64,000 nucleotides of DNA from an uncultured Clostridia bacterium (lineage in GTDB: Bacteria > Bacillota > Clostridia > UBA1381). Shown in pieces: positions 32,848-41,183 of the stretch (positions within the stretch are counted from its first letter, which is position 1; every line of letters starts with the position of its first letter). Under the pieces are notes generated by a model. It saw nothing but the letters and a program-made list of their open reading frames with translations, was not told the DNA's origin and did not search any database. The position numbers and the translations under genes were made by a program. The stretch is taken from positions 186,001 to 250,000 of the forward strand of contig CAKSUM010000002.1 in assembly GCA_934501535.1 (NCBI GenBank). Reading direction: 5' to 3'.

Positions 32848-33521
32848 TGGGAAAGCTTATTGCAATTGACGGTGTGGACGCAAGCGGAAAACAGACGCAC
32901 ACGGAGCTTTTGGCGGAATATTTGACCGAATGCGGCATGAAGGTGCGGCGGCTGTCTTTTCCTGCATATGACAGCCCGAGTTCAGAGCCTGTTAAAATGT
33001 ATCTTTCCGGCAAGCTGGGCACTCATGCCGATGATGTGGATGCATACTGCGCGTCAACGCTGTTTGCTGCCGACCGCTTTGTTACATACCGCGCCGACTG
33101 GCATACCGATTACGAGAACCCCGATACGGTCATTATTGCGGACAGATATGTTTCTTCCAATATGATTCACCAGGCAGGGAAGATAGACAATCCGGCGGAA
33201 AAGAATAAATTTCTCGAGTGGCTTTTCGATTTTGAGTTTAGGCTGTACAAGCTGCCGGAACCGGATTTGACGCTGTTTCTTGACATGCCGCCGGAATACG
33301 GAAGAAAGCTCATGCAAAACCGTGACAACAAGTTTTCGGGAAGCAGGGAGCTTGATATTCATGAACGCGACGCGGATTATCTTGAAAAAAGCTATGCAAA
33401 TGCGAAGTATGTGGCGGATAAATTCGGGTGGCAGCACGTCTTGTGCGTTAATGACGGCTGCATACGCTCGGTTGAAGATATTCAAAAAGAAATACGCGCC
33501 GCCGTCGGCAAAATTTTATAA
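32847..33521 (+). CDS. tmk: Thymidylate kinase family protein
   Basis: 224 aa; phosphorylates dTMP to dTDP. P-loop GVDASGKQ (9-16), in which the usual Ser/Thr after Lys is Gln, followed by Thr; DRY motif in ADRYVSSNMIHQ; LTLFLDMPPEYG before the lid. Divergent from standard Tmk but similar in layout to a clostridial branch of the family. Coupled to the glycosyltransferase upstream by a TGATG overlap. Confidence 0.85.
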   Translation: MGKLIAIDGVDASGKQTHTELLAEYLTECGMKVRRLSFPAYDSPSSEPVKMYLSGKLGTHADDVDAYCASTLFAADRFVTYRADWHTDYENPDTVIIADRYVSSNMIHQAGKIDNPAEKNKFLEWLFDFEFRLYKLPEPDLTLFLDMPPEYGRKLMQNRDNKFSGSRELDIHERDADYLEKSYANAKYVADKFGWQHVLCVNDGCIRSVEDIQKEIRAAVGKIL

Positions 33522-33721
33522 TTCGGCTTATGCTTAACATAAATTGCCTCCGACTTGCACAAAATAGCAGTGTGGGTGCATTAACGTGAAAAATGTGCGG
33601 CGTATCCCTACTGTTTTTCGGGACGTGAGCTATTCGCATAAACAAATCCCGTCGAAGGAAACTGCCTGTGCCTTTTTCACTTTTAAATTTTCGCCGCCGT
33701 GCGGCGGAACGGAGGATTAAT

Positions 33722-33853
33722 ATGAAAAGAGCAGCGGCAATTATAATTTTAACGGCATTGATATGCGCGCTTTCGGCGTGCGGAAAGAAACCGATTTCCG
33801 CGGATTATGTAAAATTTACGCAATTTTCGGTATTTGCGTCGGCGAAACTTTGA
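33722..33853 (+). pseudogene. Truncated lipoprotein with likely frameshift
   Basis: A 43-codon frame with a clear lipoprotein signal (MKRAAAIIILTALICALSAC, lipobox LSAC at 17-20) and a good GGAGG site, ending at TGA 33853. The next frame is open from about 33843 to 33990 (NFDETGKTYS and on), so a one-base shift would give a protein of about 90 aa. This suggests a decayed lipoprotein gene, but the region is AT-rich and the open stretch may be chance. Confidence 0.5.
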
Positions 33854-33975
33854 TGAAACAGGTAAAACCTATTCCCCAAAAATAAAAAAATTATACATGC
33901 ATATTTCACAAATATTTTATGGAAAAACCGTAAAAGTTTGTGAAATTTTTTGTGTAACAAATTTTATGTAAAGTA

Positions 33976-34004
33976 TTGAAAAAGCATGAATATTGTAGTA
34001 TAAT
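33976..34004 (+). promoter_or_regulatory. Promoter for the S10-spc-alpha cluster
   Basis: TTGAAA (33976-33981), 17-bp spacer, TATAAT (33999-34004), about 345 nt upstream of rpsJ. Confidence 0.8.
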
Positions 34005-34009
34005 AGTAG

Positions 34010-34348
34010 TGTTGTGACACTTGACAAACGATGAAACGGGAGGTTGCGGATCTATAGAATCCGGTTTTTCCGCGGAGAATGTCCGATTCATGAAATCGGG
34101 CGGCAGGTCACGCTGCATAAGTATTAAGCGTTACGGGACAGCTATGTCCGGTAATAAGCTTGAGTTGTGTACTTTTGCGGCTGAAAGTCCCCGAATGTCC
34201 GAGTTTTCGGCAGTTCGGGTTTTATTTTGGGGTGATAAGGAAACACCCGGCAATGTTGTTTTGACATTGCAGCTGTCGTGCAAGTGTTGAGCGTCCGGCA
34301 AAACGGGCGCCCGCAAGCCAATATTAATTATAGGAGGTAGAAAAAAAC
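34010..34348 (+). promoter_or_regulatory. Long 5' leader of the S10 operon
   Basis: About 340 nt without a gene. It contains several stems: GGAT/ATCC (34049-34063), CCGATT/AATCGG (34083-34099), GGACAGC-type stem near 34137-34150, an intrinsic-terminator-like hairpin (34190-34229), GGGTG/CACCC (34231-34249), GCAATGT/ACATTGC (34251-34271) and GCGTCCG/CGGGCGC (34290-34309). The order fits transcription attenuation of a ribosomal operon. The effector is unknown; L4 does this in E. coli. Confidence 0.6.
34190..34229 (+). terminator. Attenuator-like intrinsic terminator in the S10 leader
   Basis: CCCGAA-TGT-CCGA-GTTT-TCGG-CAG-TTCGGG (34190-34219), a two-part stem with a symmetric internal loop, followed by TTTTATTTT. 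It lies inside the leader, 120 nt before rpsJ. Confidence 0.65.
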
Positions 34349-34663
34349 ATGGCAGCAACTCAGAAAATCAGAATCAAGCTAAAAGCTTATGACCACGCTA
34401 TCCTGGATCAGTCCGCTGAGAAGATAGTTGAGATTGCAAAGAGAACAGGCGCGAAGGTTTCGGGTCCTATTCCGCTTCCGACAGACAAGGAAGTTATCAC
34501 AATCTTAAGAGCGGTTCATAAGTACAAGGATTCTCGTGAGCAGTTCGAAAGAAGAACTCACAAAAGATTGATTGACATAGTTGTTCCGGGTGCAAAAACC
34601 ATGGAAGCACTATTCAAGATTGATTTACCTGCAGGCGTTGAATTTGACGTTGTCCAGAAGTAA
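34349..34663 (+). CDS. rpsJ: 30S ribosomal protein S10
   Basis: 104 aa, standard; also binds the NusG KOW domain in antitermination complexes. KIRIKLKAYDHAILDQSAEK at the start and SGPIPLPTDKEVITILRAV in the middle. Preceded by TAGGAGGTAGAAAAAAAC. First gene of the S10-spc-alpha cluster. Upstream str-operon genes (rpsL, rpsG, fusA, tuf) are not next to it. Confidence 0.97.
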   Translation: MAATQKIRIKLKAYDHAILDQSAEKIVEIAKRTGAKVSGPIPLPTDKEVITILRAVHKYKDSREQFERRTHKRLIDIVVPGAKTMEALFKIDLPAGVEFDVVQK

Positions 34664-34668
34664 ATCAA

Positions 34669-34734
34669 GACCTGAAATGCAGTAGCCGCAGGCTATGATG
34701 CAGGTCAAGTTCCCGTCTTGCTTTTTGCGGGAAC
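34669..34734 (+). other. Two intercistronic hairpins between rpsJ and rplC
   Basis: GACCTG (34669-34674) pairs with CAGGTC (34701-34706) with an inner TAGCC/GGCTA stem, and GTTCCCG (34709-34715) pairs with CGGGAAC (34728-34734). No U-run follows, so they look like RNA-processing or regulatory structures and not terminators. Confidence 0.5.
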
Positions 34735-34761
34735 CAATAACTGAAAGAAAGGATGAATAAT

Positions 34762-35391
34762 ATGAAAAAAGCAATTTTAGGCACAAAGCTGGGTATGACT
34801 CAGATTTTTGCTGAAGATGGAAAAGTAATCCCCGTTACCGTTATCAATGCCGGACCGTGTGTTGTGGTTCAGTCGAAAACGGTTGAAAACGACGGTTACA
34901 ATTCTGTTGTGGTAGGCTTCGGCGATGTAAAGGAAAAGTCGCTCAATAAGCCGCAGAAGGGCATCTTTGCAAAAGCAAACGTTGCAGCTAAGAAATATTT
35001 GAGAGAGTTCAGACTCGAGGACACATCAGCGCTTAACATCGGTGACGAAATTAAGGCAGACACCTTTGAAGCCGGCGAGAAAATCGACGTTTCCGGTATC
35101 TCAAAGGGTAAAGGATTTGCAGGTCCTATGAAGAGATGGGGACTGCACAGAGGTCCTATGGCTCACGGTTCGGGCTATCACAGAGGCTCTGGTTCAATGG
35201 GCGCGTGCTCAAACCCCGGCCGAGTAATGAAGGGTAAAAAGCTTCCCGGACATATGGGCGTTGTAAAAGTTACCGTTCAGAACCTTGAAATCGTTAAGGT
35301 TGATACAGAAAACAATCTTATTCTCGTTAAGGGCGCTGTCCCGGGAAATAAGGGCGGTCTTGTTACAATAAGAAACAGCGTAAAAGCGTAA
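34762..35391 (+). CDS. rplC: 50S ribosomal protein L3
   Basis: 209 aa, a primary 23S rRNA-binding protein near the peptidyl-transferase centre. KKAILGTKLGMTQIF start and the conserved GSMGACSNPGRVMKGKKLPGHMG loop. ATG 34762 is chosen over ATG 34753 because the latter lies within the AAAGGATGA ribosome binding region. Confidence 0.97.
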   Translation: MKKAILGTKLGMTQIFAEDGKVIPVTVINAGPCVVVQSKTVENDGYNSVVVGFGDVKEKSLNKPQKGIFAKANVAAKKYLREFRLEDTSALNIGDEIKADTFEAGEKIDVSGISKGKGFAGPMKRWGLHRGPMAHGSGYHRGSGSMGACSNPGRVMKGKKLPGHMGVVKVTVQNLEIVKVDTENNLILVKGAVPGNKGGLVTIRNSVKA

Positions 35392-35415
35392 GAGATCGGA
35401 AAGGAGGAATAAAAT

Positions 35416-36039
35416 ATGGCAACAGTTGCTGTATATAACATGGAAGGCGTTAAGACAGGTTCTATGGAAGTTTCCGATAGCATCTTCTGCGCTGAAGTGA
35501 ATAAATCGGTATTGCATACGGTTATTACAAATTACCTTGCAAACCAAAGACAAGGCACACAGAGCACCAAAACCCGTACTGAAGTACGCGGCGGCGGAAT
35601 CAAGCCTTGGAGACAGAAGGGCACAGGCCGTGCAAGACAGGGTTCAATCCGCGCTCCGCAATGGACAGGCGGCGGTGTTGCACTCGGACCTAAGCCCCGT
35701 GATTACAGATATAGCATTAACAAAAAGCTGAAGAAGATTGCACTTAAGTCTGCTTTGGCTGCTAAATATGAGGCTTATGAAATTTATGTGGTTGAGGACT
35801 TGAAGATGGAAGAAATCAAGACCGCAGCTATAGCTAAAATGCTTAAAGGCATGGAAATTGCCGGCAAAGCGTTGATCGTAACAGCTGAATGTGACGAGAA
35901 GGTTTACAAATCGGCAAGAAACATCAAGGGCGTTACTCCTACTTACGTAGATGTTCTGAACTCCTATGAGGTTTTGAAGCATGATAAGTTCATCATCTCC
36001 AAAGAAGCTGTCGCAAAGATTGAGGAGGTGCTTGCATAA
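35416..36039 (+). CDS. rplD: 50S ribosomal protein L4
   Basis: 207 aa; its extended loop lines the exit tunnel (macrolide-site region TEVRGGGIKPWRQKGTGRAR, no change that I can call resistance). Preceded by AAGGAGGAATAAAAT. L4 is the known autorepressor of the S10 operon in E. coli, which makes it one candidate to act on the leader here. The stop shares its last A with the rplW ATG. Confidence 0.97.
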   Translation: MATVAVYNMEGVKTGSMEVSDSIFCAEVNKSVLHTVITNYLANQRQGTQSTKTRTEVRGGGIKPWRQKGTGRARQGSIRAPQWTGGGVALGPKPRDYRYSINKKLKKIALKSALAAKYEAYEIYVVEDLKMEEIKTAAIAKMLKGMEIAGKALIVTAECDEKVYKSARNIKGVTPTYVDVLNSYEVLKHDKFIISKEAVAKIEEVLA

Positions 36040-36344
36040 TGAAATTCGCACACGATATTATCAGAAAGCCAATCATCTCTGAGCGCAGCATGGAGGTTAC
36101 TTTCGACAAAGAAGGAAACGAAATTAAAAAGTATTCTTTTGAAGTCGCTCCGTGCGCTAACAAAGTAGAGATTAAAAAAGCCGTTGAAGAAGTTTTCGGC
36201 GTTAAGGTTGCTGACGTTAACACAATGAACGTTACCGGCAAGCTTAAGAGAATGGGCCGCTACGAAGGCAGAAGAGCTTCTTATAAAAAGGCTATCGTTA
36301 CCCTGGCTAAGGGTTCAAAGACAATTGAGTTCTTTGATATGTAA
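36039..36344 (+). CDS. rplW: 50S ribosomal protein L23
   Basis: 101 aa; sits at the exit tunnel and docks SRP and trigger factor. DIIRKPIISERS start and KKAVEEVFGVKVADVNTMN in the middle. Starts within the rplD stop (TAATG), so it is coupled to L4. Confidence 0.96.
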   Translation: MKFAHDIIRKPIISERSMEVTFDKEGNEIKKYSFEVAPCANKVEIKKAVEEVFGVKVADVNTMNVTGKLKRMGRYEGRRASYKKAIVTLAKGSKTIEFFDM

Positions 36345-36368
36345 TTATTAAAATAGGAGGAAAGTAAA

Positions 36369-37202
36369 ATGGCTATCAGAAATTATAAGCCTACCTCTCC
36401 TGCAAGAAGACATATGACGGTTTCCGATTTTGCTGAAATTACTAAGTTTGAGCCGGAACGTTCATTGTTGGCTTCTAAGAAAAAGAACGCAGGCAGAAAT
36501 TCATATGGCAGAATTACTGTTCGTCACAGAGGCGGCGGTAACAAAAAGAAATACAGAATTATCGACTTCAAAAGACAGAAGGACGGTATGAATGCAACTG
36601 TTATCGGTATCGAATACGATCCGAACCGTTCTGCAAATATCGCGCTTATTCAGTATGAAGACGGTACTAAGGCATATATCATAGCTCCGCAGGGTCTGAC
36701 AGACGGCGACGTTGTAGTTTCGGGCGAAGGCGCAGATATTAAGCCGGGTAACGCATTATTCTTAAAGGACATTCCTGTCGGTACGCTTATCCACAATATT
36801 GAGCTTTATCCCGGAAAGGGCGCACAGCTTGTTCGCTCCGCCGGCACATCTGCTCAGCTTATGGCTAAGGAAGGCAAGTATGCGCAGGTTAGACTTCCTT
36901 CGGGCGAAGTAAGAATGGTTCGTCTGGAATGTAAGGCATCAATCGGTATTATAGGAAATCAGCAGCATGAAAATGTTTCTATCGGTAAAGCCGGCAGAAA
37001 ACGTCACATGGGCTGGAGACCTACGGTCCGCGGTGTTGTAATGAACCCGAACGATCACCCGCACGGCGGTGGTGAAGGTAAATCTCCTATCGGCCGTCCT
37101 GCTCCTGTTACTCCTTGGGGTAAGCCTGCTCTCGGTCTTAAGACCAGAAAGCACAGAAACAAAACCGATAAGTTTATCGTAAAGAGAAGAAACGCTAAAT
37201 AA
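36369..37202 (+). CDS. rplB: 50S ribosomal protein L2
   Basis: 277 aa, required for subunit joining and peptidyl transfer. Typical GRNSYGRITVRHRGGGNKKK and, near the end, RGVVMNPNDHPHGGGEGKSP with the conserved His next to the active centre. Preceded by AGGAGGAAAGTAAA. Confidence 0.97.
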   Translation: MAIRNYKPTSPARRHMTVSDFAEITKFEPERSLLASKKKNAGRNSYGRITVRHRGGGNKKKYRIIDFKRQKDGMNATVIGIEYDPNRSANIALIQYEDGTKAYIIAPQGLTDGDVVVSGEGADIKPGNALFLKDIPVGTLIHNIELYPGKGAQLVRSAGTSAQLMAKEGKYAQVRLPSGEVRMVRLECKASIGIIGNQQHENVSIGKAGRKRHMGWRPTVRGVVMNPNDHPHGGGEGKSPIGRPAPVTPWGKPALGLKTRKHRNKTDKFIVKRRNAK

Positions 37203-37219
37203 TAAAGGAGGAATTCATA

Positions 37220-37498
37220 ATGGGTAGATCACTTAAAAAAGGACCTTTCGTTGAAGAACGCTTGATGAAGCGCATCGACGCTATGAATGCTGCCAACGAA
37301 AAAAAGGTTGTTAAAACCTGGTCAAGAGCTTCTACAATCTTCCCTGAGATGGTTGGACATACAATCGCTGTTCATGACGGCAGAAAGCATGTTCCGGTTT
37401 TCATCAGCGAGGATATGGTAGGCCACAGACTTGGTGAATTTGCTCCTACAAGAACATTTAAAGGTCATGTCGGAGCCAAGACATCGGCGGCGAGATAA
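37220..37498 (+). CDS. rpsS: 30S ribosomal protein S19
   Basis: 92 aa head protein. MGRSLKKGPFVEERLMKRI start and HDGRKHVPVFISEDMVGHRL. Preceded by AAAGGAGGAATTCATA. A 120-bp spacer with a perfect TATATTTT/AAAATATA palindrome near 37572-37589 separates it from rplV. Confidence 0.97.
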   Translation: MGRSLKKGPFVEERLMKRIDAMNAANEKKVVKTWSRASTIFPEMVGHTIAVHDGRKHVPVFISEDMVGHRLGEFAPTRTFKGHVGAKTSAAR

Positions 37499-37618
37499 AA
37501 CAGTTTGATTTTCGGATTTTCTGTACGAACTCCTCGTGCAGAACCGTATTTTGGATATGTTTTACGAACTTATATTTTGAAAATATAAATCCTAAAACTT
37601 GAAAGGAGGATTCCATTT

Positions 37619-37954
37619 ATGGAAGCACGTGCAAGTGTAAAATACGCTCGTATATCACCCAGAAAGGTGAAAATAGTTCTCGACCTTATAAGAGGTAAGG
37701 ACGCAAATTATGCAATGGGTATCATTAAAAATACTCCCAAGGCTGCAAGCGAGCATCTTGAAAAATTGTTAAAATCAGCTATGGCTAATGCGACAAATAA
37801 CTTCGGTATGGACGCATCAAAGCTTTACGTAGCAGAGTGTTATGCAACTCAGGGCCCGACTCTTAAGAGAATTCAGCCGAGAGCTCAGGGCAGAGCATTC
37901 AAGATTTTGAAGAGAACAAGCCATATCACTTTGGTATTGAAAGAAAAAGAATAA
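37619..37954 (+). CDS. rplV: 50S ribosomal protein L22
   Basis: 111 aa; its beta-hairpin lines the exit tunnel. ARISPRKVKIVLDLIRGKD and the C-terminal RIQPRAQGRAFKILKRTSHI are typical. Preceded by AAAGGAGGATTCCATTT. Confidence 0.97.
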   Translation: MEARASVKYARISPRKVKIVLDLIRGKDANYAMGIIKNTPKAASEHLEKLLKSAMANATNNFGMDASKLYVAECYATQGPTLKRIQPRAQGRAFKILKRTSHITLVLKEKE

Positions 37955-37975
37955 TCGAAAAAGGAGGTTAATCCT

Positions 37976-38680
37976 ATGGGACAAAAAGTTAATCCGCACG
38001 GTCTTAGAGTCGGTGTTATTAAAGACTGGGATTCTAAGTGGTTTGCCGGCAAAAAGGAATTCGGAGACCAGTTGGTTGAAGATTACAATATAAGAAAGTT
38101 TGTCAAAAAGGCTTGCTTTGACGCAGGAGTTTCAAAAATCGTTGTTGAAAGAAAGCAGAACAAGGTTTATGTTACTCTGTACGTTGCAAAGCCCGGTATT
38201 GTTATCGGTAAGGGCGGCGCTGAAATTGACAAGCTCAAGGCTCAGCTTGAAAAACTGACAGGAAGAAGCGTAAACGTTAATATCATGGAAGTTAAAAATC
38301 CGGATACAAACGCTCAGCTTGTCGCTGAAAATATCGCAGCTCAGCTCGAAAAGAGAATTTCGTTCAGACGTGCTATGAAGCAGGTTATGGGCAGAGCTAT
38401 GAGATGTGGAATTAAAGGTATAAAAACTGCTGTTTCGGGTCGTGTAGGCGGCGCTGAAATCGCAAGAACCGAACAATATCATGAAGGAACTATTCCTCTG
38501 CAGACATTAAGAGCCGATATCGATTACGGTTTTGCAGAAGCTGCAACAACCTACGGTATCCTCGGCGTTAAGGTTTGGATTTACAAGGGCGAAATTCTTG
38601 CAGAATCTCCCGCAAGAAGAGAAGAAAGACAGCCCAGAAAACCCAGACCCGATCGCAAAGCGAAGGGAGGCAATAAATAA
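37976..38680 (+). CDS. rpsC: 30S ribosomal protein S3
   Basis: 234 aa; mRNA-entry helicase site and KH domain (PGIVIGKGGAEIDKLKAQL). GQKVNPHGLRVGVIKDWDSKW start. The Lys/Arg-rich C-terminal tail is short. Shares TAATG with rplP. Confidence 0.97.
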   Translation: MGQKVNPHGLRVGVIKDWDSKWFAGKKEFGDQLVEDYNIRKFVKKACFDAGVSKIVVERKQNKVYVTLYVAKPGIVIGKGGAEIDKLKAQLEKLTGRSVNVNIMEVKNPDTNAQLVAENIAAQLEKRISFRRAMKQVMGRAMRCGIKGIKTAVSGRVGGAEIARTEQYHEGTIPLQTLRADIDYGFAEAATTYGILGVKVWIYKGEILAESPARREERQPRKPRPDRKAKGGNK

Positions 38681-39102
38681 TGTTATTACCTAAGAGAGTT
38701 AAATACAGAAAAGTAATGCGCGGCAGAATGAAAGGTAAGGCAACACGCGGCAACGTTGTATCAAACGGTGAATACGGTTTGCAGGCGCTTGAGCCGGCTT
38801 GGATTACTTCAAGACAGATTGAAGCAGCCCGTATTGCAATGACAAGATATACAAAGCGTGGCGGTCAGGTTTGGATTAAGATTTTCCCCGATAAGCCAAT
38901 TACACAGAAGCCTGCCGAAACTCGAATGGGTTCCGGTAAAGGTTCTCCCGAATACTGGGTAGCTGTTGTAAAGCCCGGCAGAGTTATGTTTGAAATCGGC
39001 GGCGTTTCGGAAGAAATTGCCAAAGAAGCTCTCCGTCTTGCTATGCACAAGCTTCCGGTTAAGTGCAAATTCGTAAAACGTGAAGCGAAGGATGGTGAAT
39101 AA
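38680..39102 (+). CDS. rplP: 50S ribosomal protein L16
   Basis: 140 aa; positions A- and P-site tRNAs. LLPKRVKYRKVMRGRMKGKA at the start and the conserved RMGSGKGSPEYWVAVVKPGR loop. Starts in the rpsC stop codon. Confidence 0.97.
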   Translation: MLLPKRVKYRKVMRGRMKGKATRGNVVSNGEYGLQALEPAWITSRQIEAARIAMTRYTKRGGQVWIKIFPDKPITQKPAETRMGSGKGSPEYWVAVVKPGRVMFEIGGVSEEIAKEALRLAMHKLPVKCKFVKREAKDGE

Positions 39103-39104
39103 GA

Positions 39105-39308
39105 ATGAAAGTAACCGAGCTGAGAGAACTCGCTACAGAAGAACTGCAGACTAAACTCGCAGACTGTAAGCAGGAGTTGTTTAACTTAAGATTTCAACAT
39201 GCGATTAACCAACTGGATAATCCTAAAAAGATTACCGAGGTTAAAAAGACTATCGCACGTATAAAGACCATCATTCATGAAAGAGAATTAGAGGATTCTG
39301 CAATATAA
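39105..39308 (+). CDS. rpmC: 50S ribosomal protein L29
   Basis: 67 aa, two-helix protein near the exit tunnel. VTELRELATEELQTKLADCK and LFNLRFQHAINQLDNP are typical. It begins 2 bp after rplP. Confidence 0.96.
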   Translation: MKVTELRELATEELQTKLADCKQELFNLRFQHAINQLDNPKKITEVKKTIARIKTIIHERELEDSAI

Positions 39309-39352
39309 TGGACGGTCAGTACAGTTAAATTGTATGAAGGGAGGACTACTTC

Positions 39353-39607
39353 GTGGAAAGAAATAACCGTAAAACTAAAATCGGTAAGGTTGTCAGCGAT
39401 AAGATGGATAAAACTATCGTTGTGGCTATAGAAGAAAGTGTAAAGCACCCGCTTTACGGCAAAGTTGTAAAAAGAACCTACAAGCTGAAGGCTCATGATG
39501 AGGAAAATACATGCGGTATCGGCGATAAGGTTAAGGTTATGGAAACAAGACCTCTGTCAAAGGATAAGAGATGGAGATTGGTTGAAATTGTTGAAAAGGC
39601 AAAATAA
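39353..39607 (+). CDS. rpsQ: 30S ribosomal protein S17, GTG start
   Basis: 84 aa primary 16S rRNA-binding protein. KIGKVVSDKMDKTIVVAIE and YGKVVKRTYKLKAHDEENT are typical. The start is GTG (39353), 8 nt after GGGAGG; no in-frame ATG fits. Confidence 0.95.
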   Translation: MERNNRKTKIGKVVSDKMDKTIVVAIEESVKHPLYGKVVKRTYKLKAHDEENTCGIGDKVKVMETRPLSKDKRWRLVEIVEKAK

Positions 39608-39633
39608 TCTTTTTGCCGAAAGGAGGAAAGAAC

Positions 39634-40002
39634 ATGATACAACAGCAGACACGCTTAAAGGTTGCTGATAACACAGGCGCTAAAGAAGTTATGTGTATTC
39701 GTGTTATGGGCGGTTCTAAGAAAAGATACGCGGCAGTAGGCGATGAAATCATCTGTTCTGTTAAAAAGGCAACACCGGGCGGCGTTGTTAAGAAGGGTGA
39801 CGTTGTTAAAGCTGTCGTAGTAAGAACAGTTAAAGAGTCAAGACGCAGTGACGGTTCATATATCAGATTTGACGAAAATGCAGCAGTTATCGTAAAAGAT
39901 GACAAAAATCCGAGAGGTACCCGTATTTTCGGGCCGGTTGCAAGAGAGCTCCGCGATAAGGATTATATGAAGATTTTGTCATTGGCTCCGGAAGTTCTGT
40001 AA
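39634..40002 (+). CDS. rplN: 50S ribosomal protein L14
   Basis: 122 aa, the exact standard length. MIQQQTRLKVADNTGAKEVM start and a GTRIFGPVARELRDKDYMKI end. The frame is open back to TTG 39613, but ATG 39634 follows AAAGGAGGAAAGAAC and gives the family's N-terminus. Confidence 0.97.
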   Translation: MIQQQTRLKVADNTGAKEVMCIRVMGGSKKRYAAVGDEIICSVKKATPGGVVKKGDVVKAVVVRTVKESRRSDGSYIRFDENAAVIVKDDKNPRGTRIFGPVARELRDKDYMKILSLAPEVL

Positions 40003-40018
40003 TGGGAGGTAAAATACG

Positions 40019-40342
40019 ATGAAAAAAATGCATGTAAAACGCGGTGATATCGTAAAGGTTATCTCCGGAAAAGATAAGGGCAAGGAAGGCAAAATTCTTA
40101 CAGCTTTCCCGGAAACGGGCAAGGTTATCGTTGAGGGTGTTGCCATTGCCAAAAAACATCAGAAAGCAAGAATGCAGGGTCAGGAAAGCGGCATTATCCA
40201 TAAGGAAGCTGCAATCGACGCATCAAATGTTCTGAGAGTTTGCTCAAAGTGCGGTAAGGCTGCAAGAACCGGCGTTAAGGTTTTGGAAGATGGTTCAAAA
40301 GTAAGATACTGCAAAAAATGTAACGAAACATTTAATGACTAA
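40019..40342 (+). CDS. rplX: 50S ribosomal protein L24 with C-terminal CxxC pairs
   Basis: 107 aa assembly-initiator protein with a KOW motif (KRGDIVKVISGKDKGKEGKI). The C-terminus has CSKCGK and CKKC, a zinc-ribbon-like pair seen in many Clostridia but absent in Bacillus subtilis L24. ATG 40019 lies 9 nt after GGAGG. Confidence 0.96.
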   Translation: MKKMHVKRGDIVKVISGKDKGKEGKILTAFPETGKVIVEGVAIAKKHQKARMQGQESGIIHKEAAIDASNVLRVCSKCGKAARTGVKVLEDGSKVRYCKKCNETFND

Positions 40343-40365
40343 TACGGAAGGAGGCAAAAAGAACA

Positions 40366-40908
40366 ATGTCGAGAATGCATGAAAAATATAAAAACGAAGT
40401 TGCTCCGGCACTTATGACAAAGTTCGGCTACAAGAGCGTAATGCAGATTCCGAAGCTTGAAAAAATTGTTATAAATATCGGTATGTCCGACGCAAAGGAA
40501 AATCCGAAGGTTATCGACGCGGCTATGAACGATTTGGCACTTATCACAGGTCAGAAGCCTATCGTAACCAAGGCAAGAAAATCAGTCGCTAACTTCAAGC
40601 TCAGAGAAGGCATGAACATCGGCTGCAAGGTAACTTTAAGAGCTGAAAAAATGTACGAATTTTTAGACAGACTGTTTTCAATAGCACTACCTCGTGTACG
40701 TGACTTTAAGGGAATTAATCCTAATTCATTTGACGGCAGAGGAAACTACTCCTTGGGTATCAAGGAACAGCTCATCTTCCCGGAAATTGATTACGATAAG
40801 ATTGATAAAATCAGAGGTATGGATATTATCATGGTAACGACTGCAAACACCGATGAGGAGGCACGCGAGCTTTTGAGCTTGATGGGTGCTCCGTTTGTTC
40901 GCAGCTGA
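40366..40908 (+). CDS. rplE: 50S ribosomal protein L5
   Basis: 180 aa; carries 5S rRNA with L18 and contacts P-site tRNA. MQIPKLEKIVINIGMSDAKE and NYSLGIKEQLIFPEIDYDKI are typical. Preceded by GGAGGCAAAAAGAACA. Confidence 0.97.
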   Translation: MSRMHEKYKNEVAPALMTKFGYKSVMQIPKLEKIVINIGMSDAKENPKVIDAAMNDLALITGQKPIVTKARKSVANFKLREGMNIGCKVTLRAEKMYEFLDRLFSIALPRVRDFKGINPNSFDGRGNYSLGIKEQLIFPEIDYDKIDKIRGMDIIMVTTANTDEEARELLSLMGAPFVRS

Positions 40909-40925
40909 TAAGGAGGAAAAGAATA

Positions 40926-41111
40926 ATGGCAAAAAGATCTATGGTTGTTAAACAACAGAGAAAGCCTAAACATTCAACTCAAGCTTATTCAAGATGCAAA
41001 ATCTGCGGCAGACCTCATGCTTATTTGAGAAAATTCGGTATTTGCCGTATCTGCTTCAGAGAACTGGCTTACAAGGGTCAGATTCCCGGCGTTAAAAAAG
41101 CAAGTTGGTAA
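40926..41111 (+). CDS. rpsZ: 30S ribosomal protein S14, zinc type
   Basis: 61 aa short form with four cysteines (C24, C27, C40, C43) for zinc. AKRSMVVKQQRKPKHSTQAY start. Preceded by AAGGAGGAAAAGAATA. The short zinc form is the usual one in the spc operon of Gram-positives. Confidence 0.96.
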   Translation: MAKRSMVVKQQRKPKHSTQAYSRCKICGRPHAYLRKFGICRICFRELAYKGQIPGVKKASW

Positions 41112-41183
41112 AATTGCGGCGCAAGCCACGATTATTAGGTAAAACAATCGATTCCCGATATATTTCGGAAGGAGGTAAATATA

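Noticed and set aside
33540..33662. Possible small structured RNA (CCTCCGAC pairing with GTCGAAGG, 7 of 8 bases) after tmk
   Set aside because: I compared it by eye with 6S, SRP and several riboswitch patterns and none fit; the length and pairing are not enough to claim a class.
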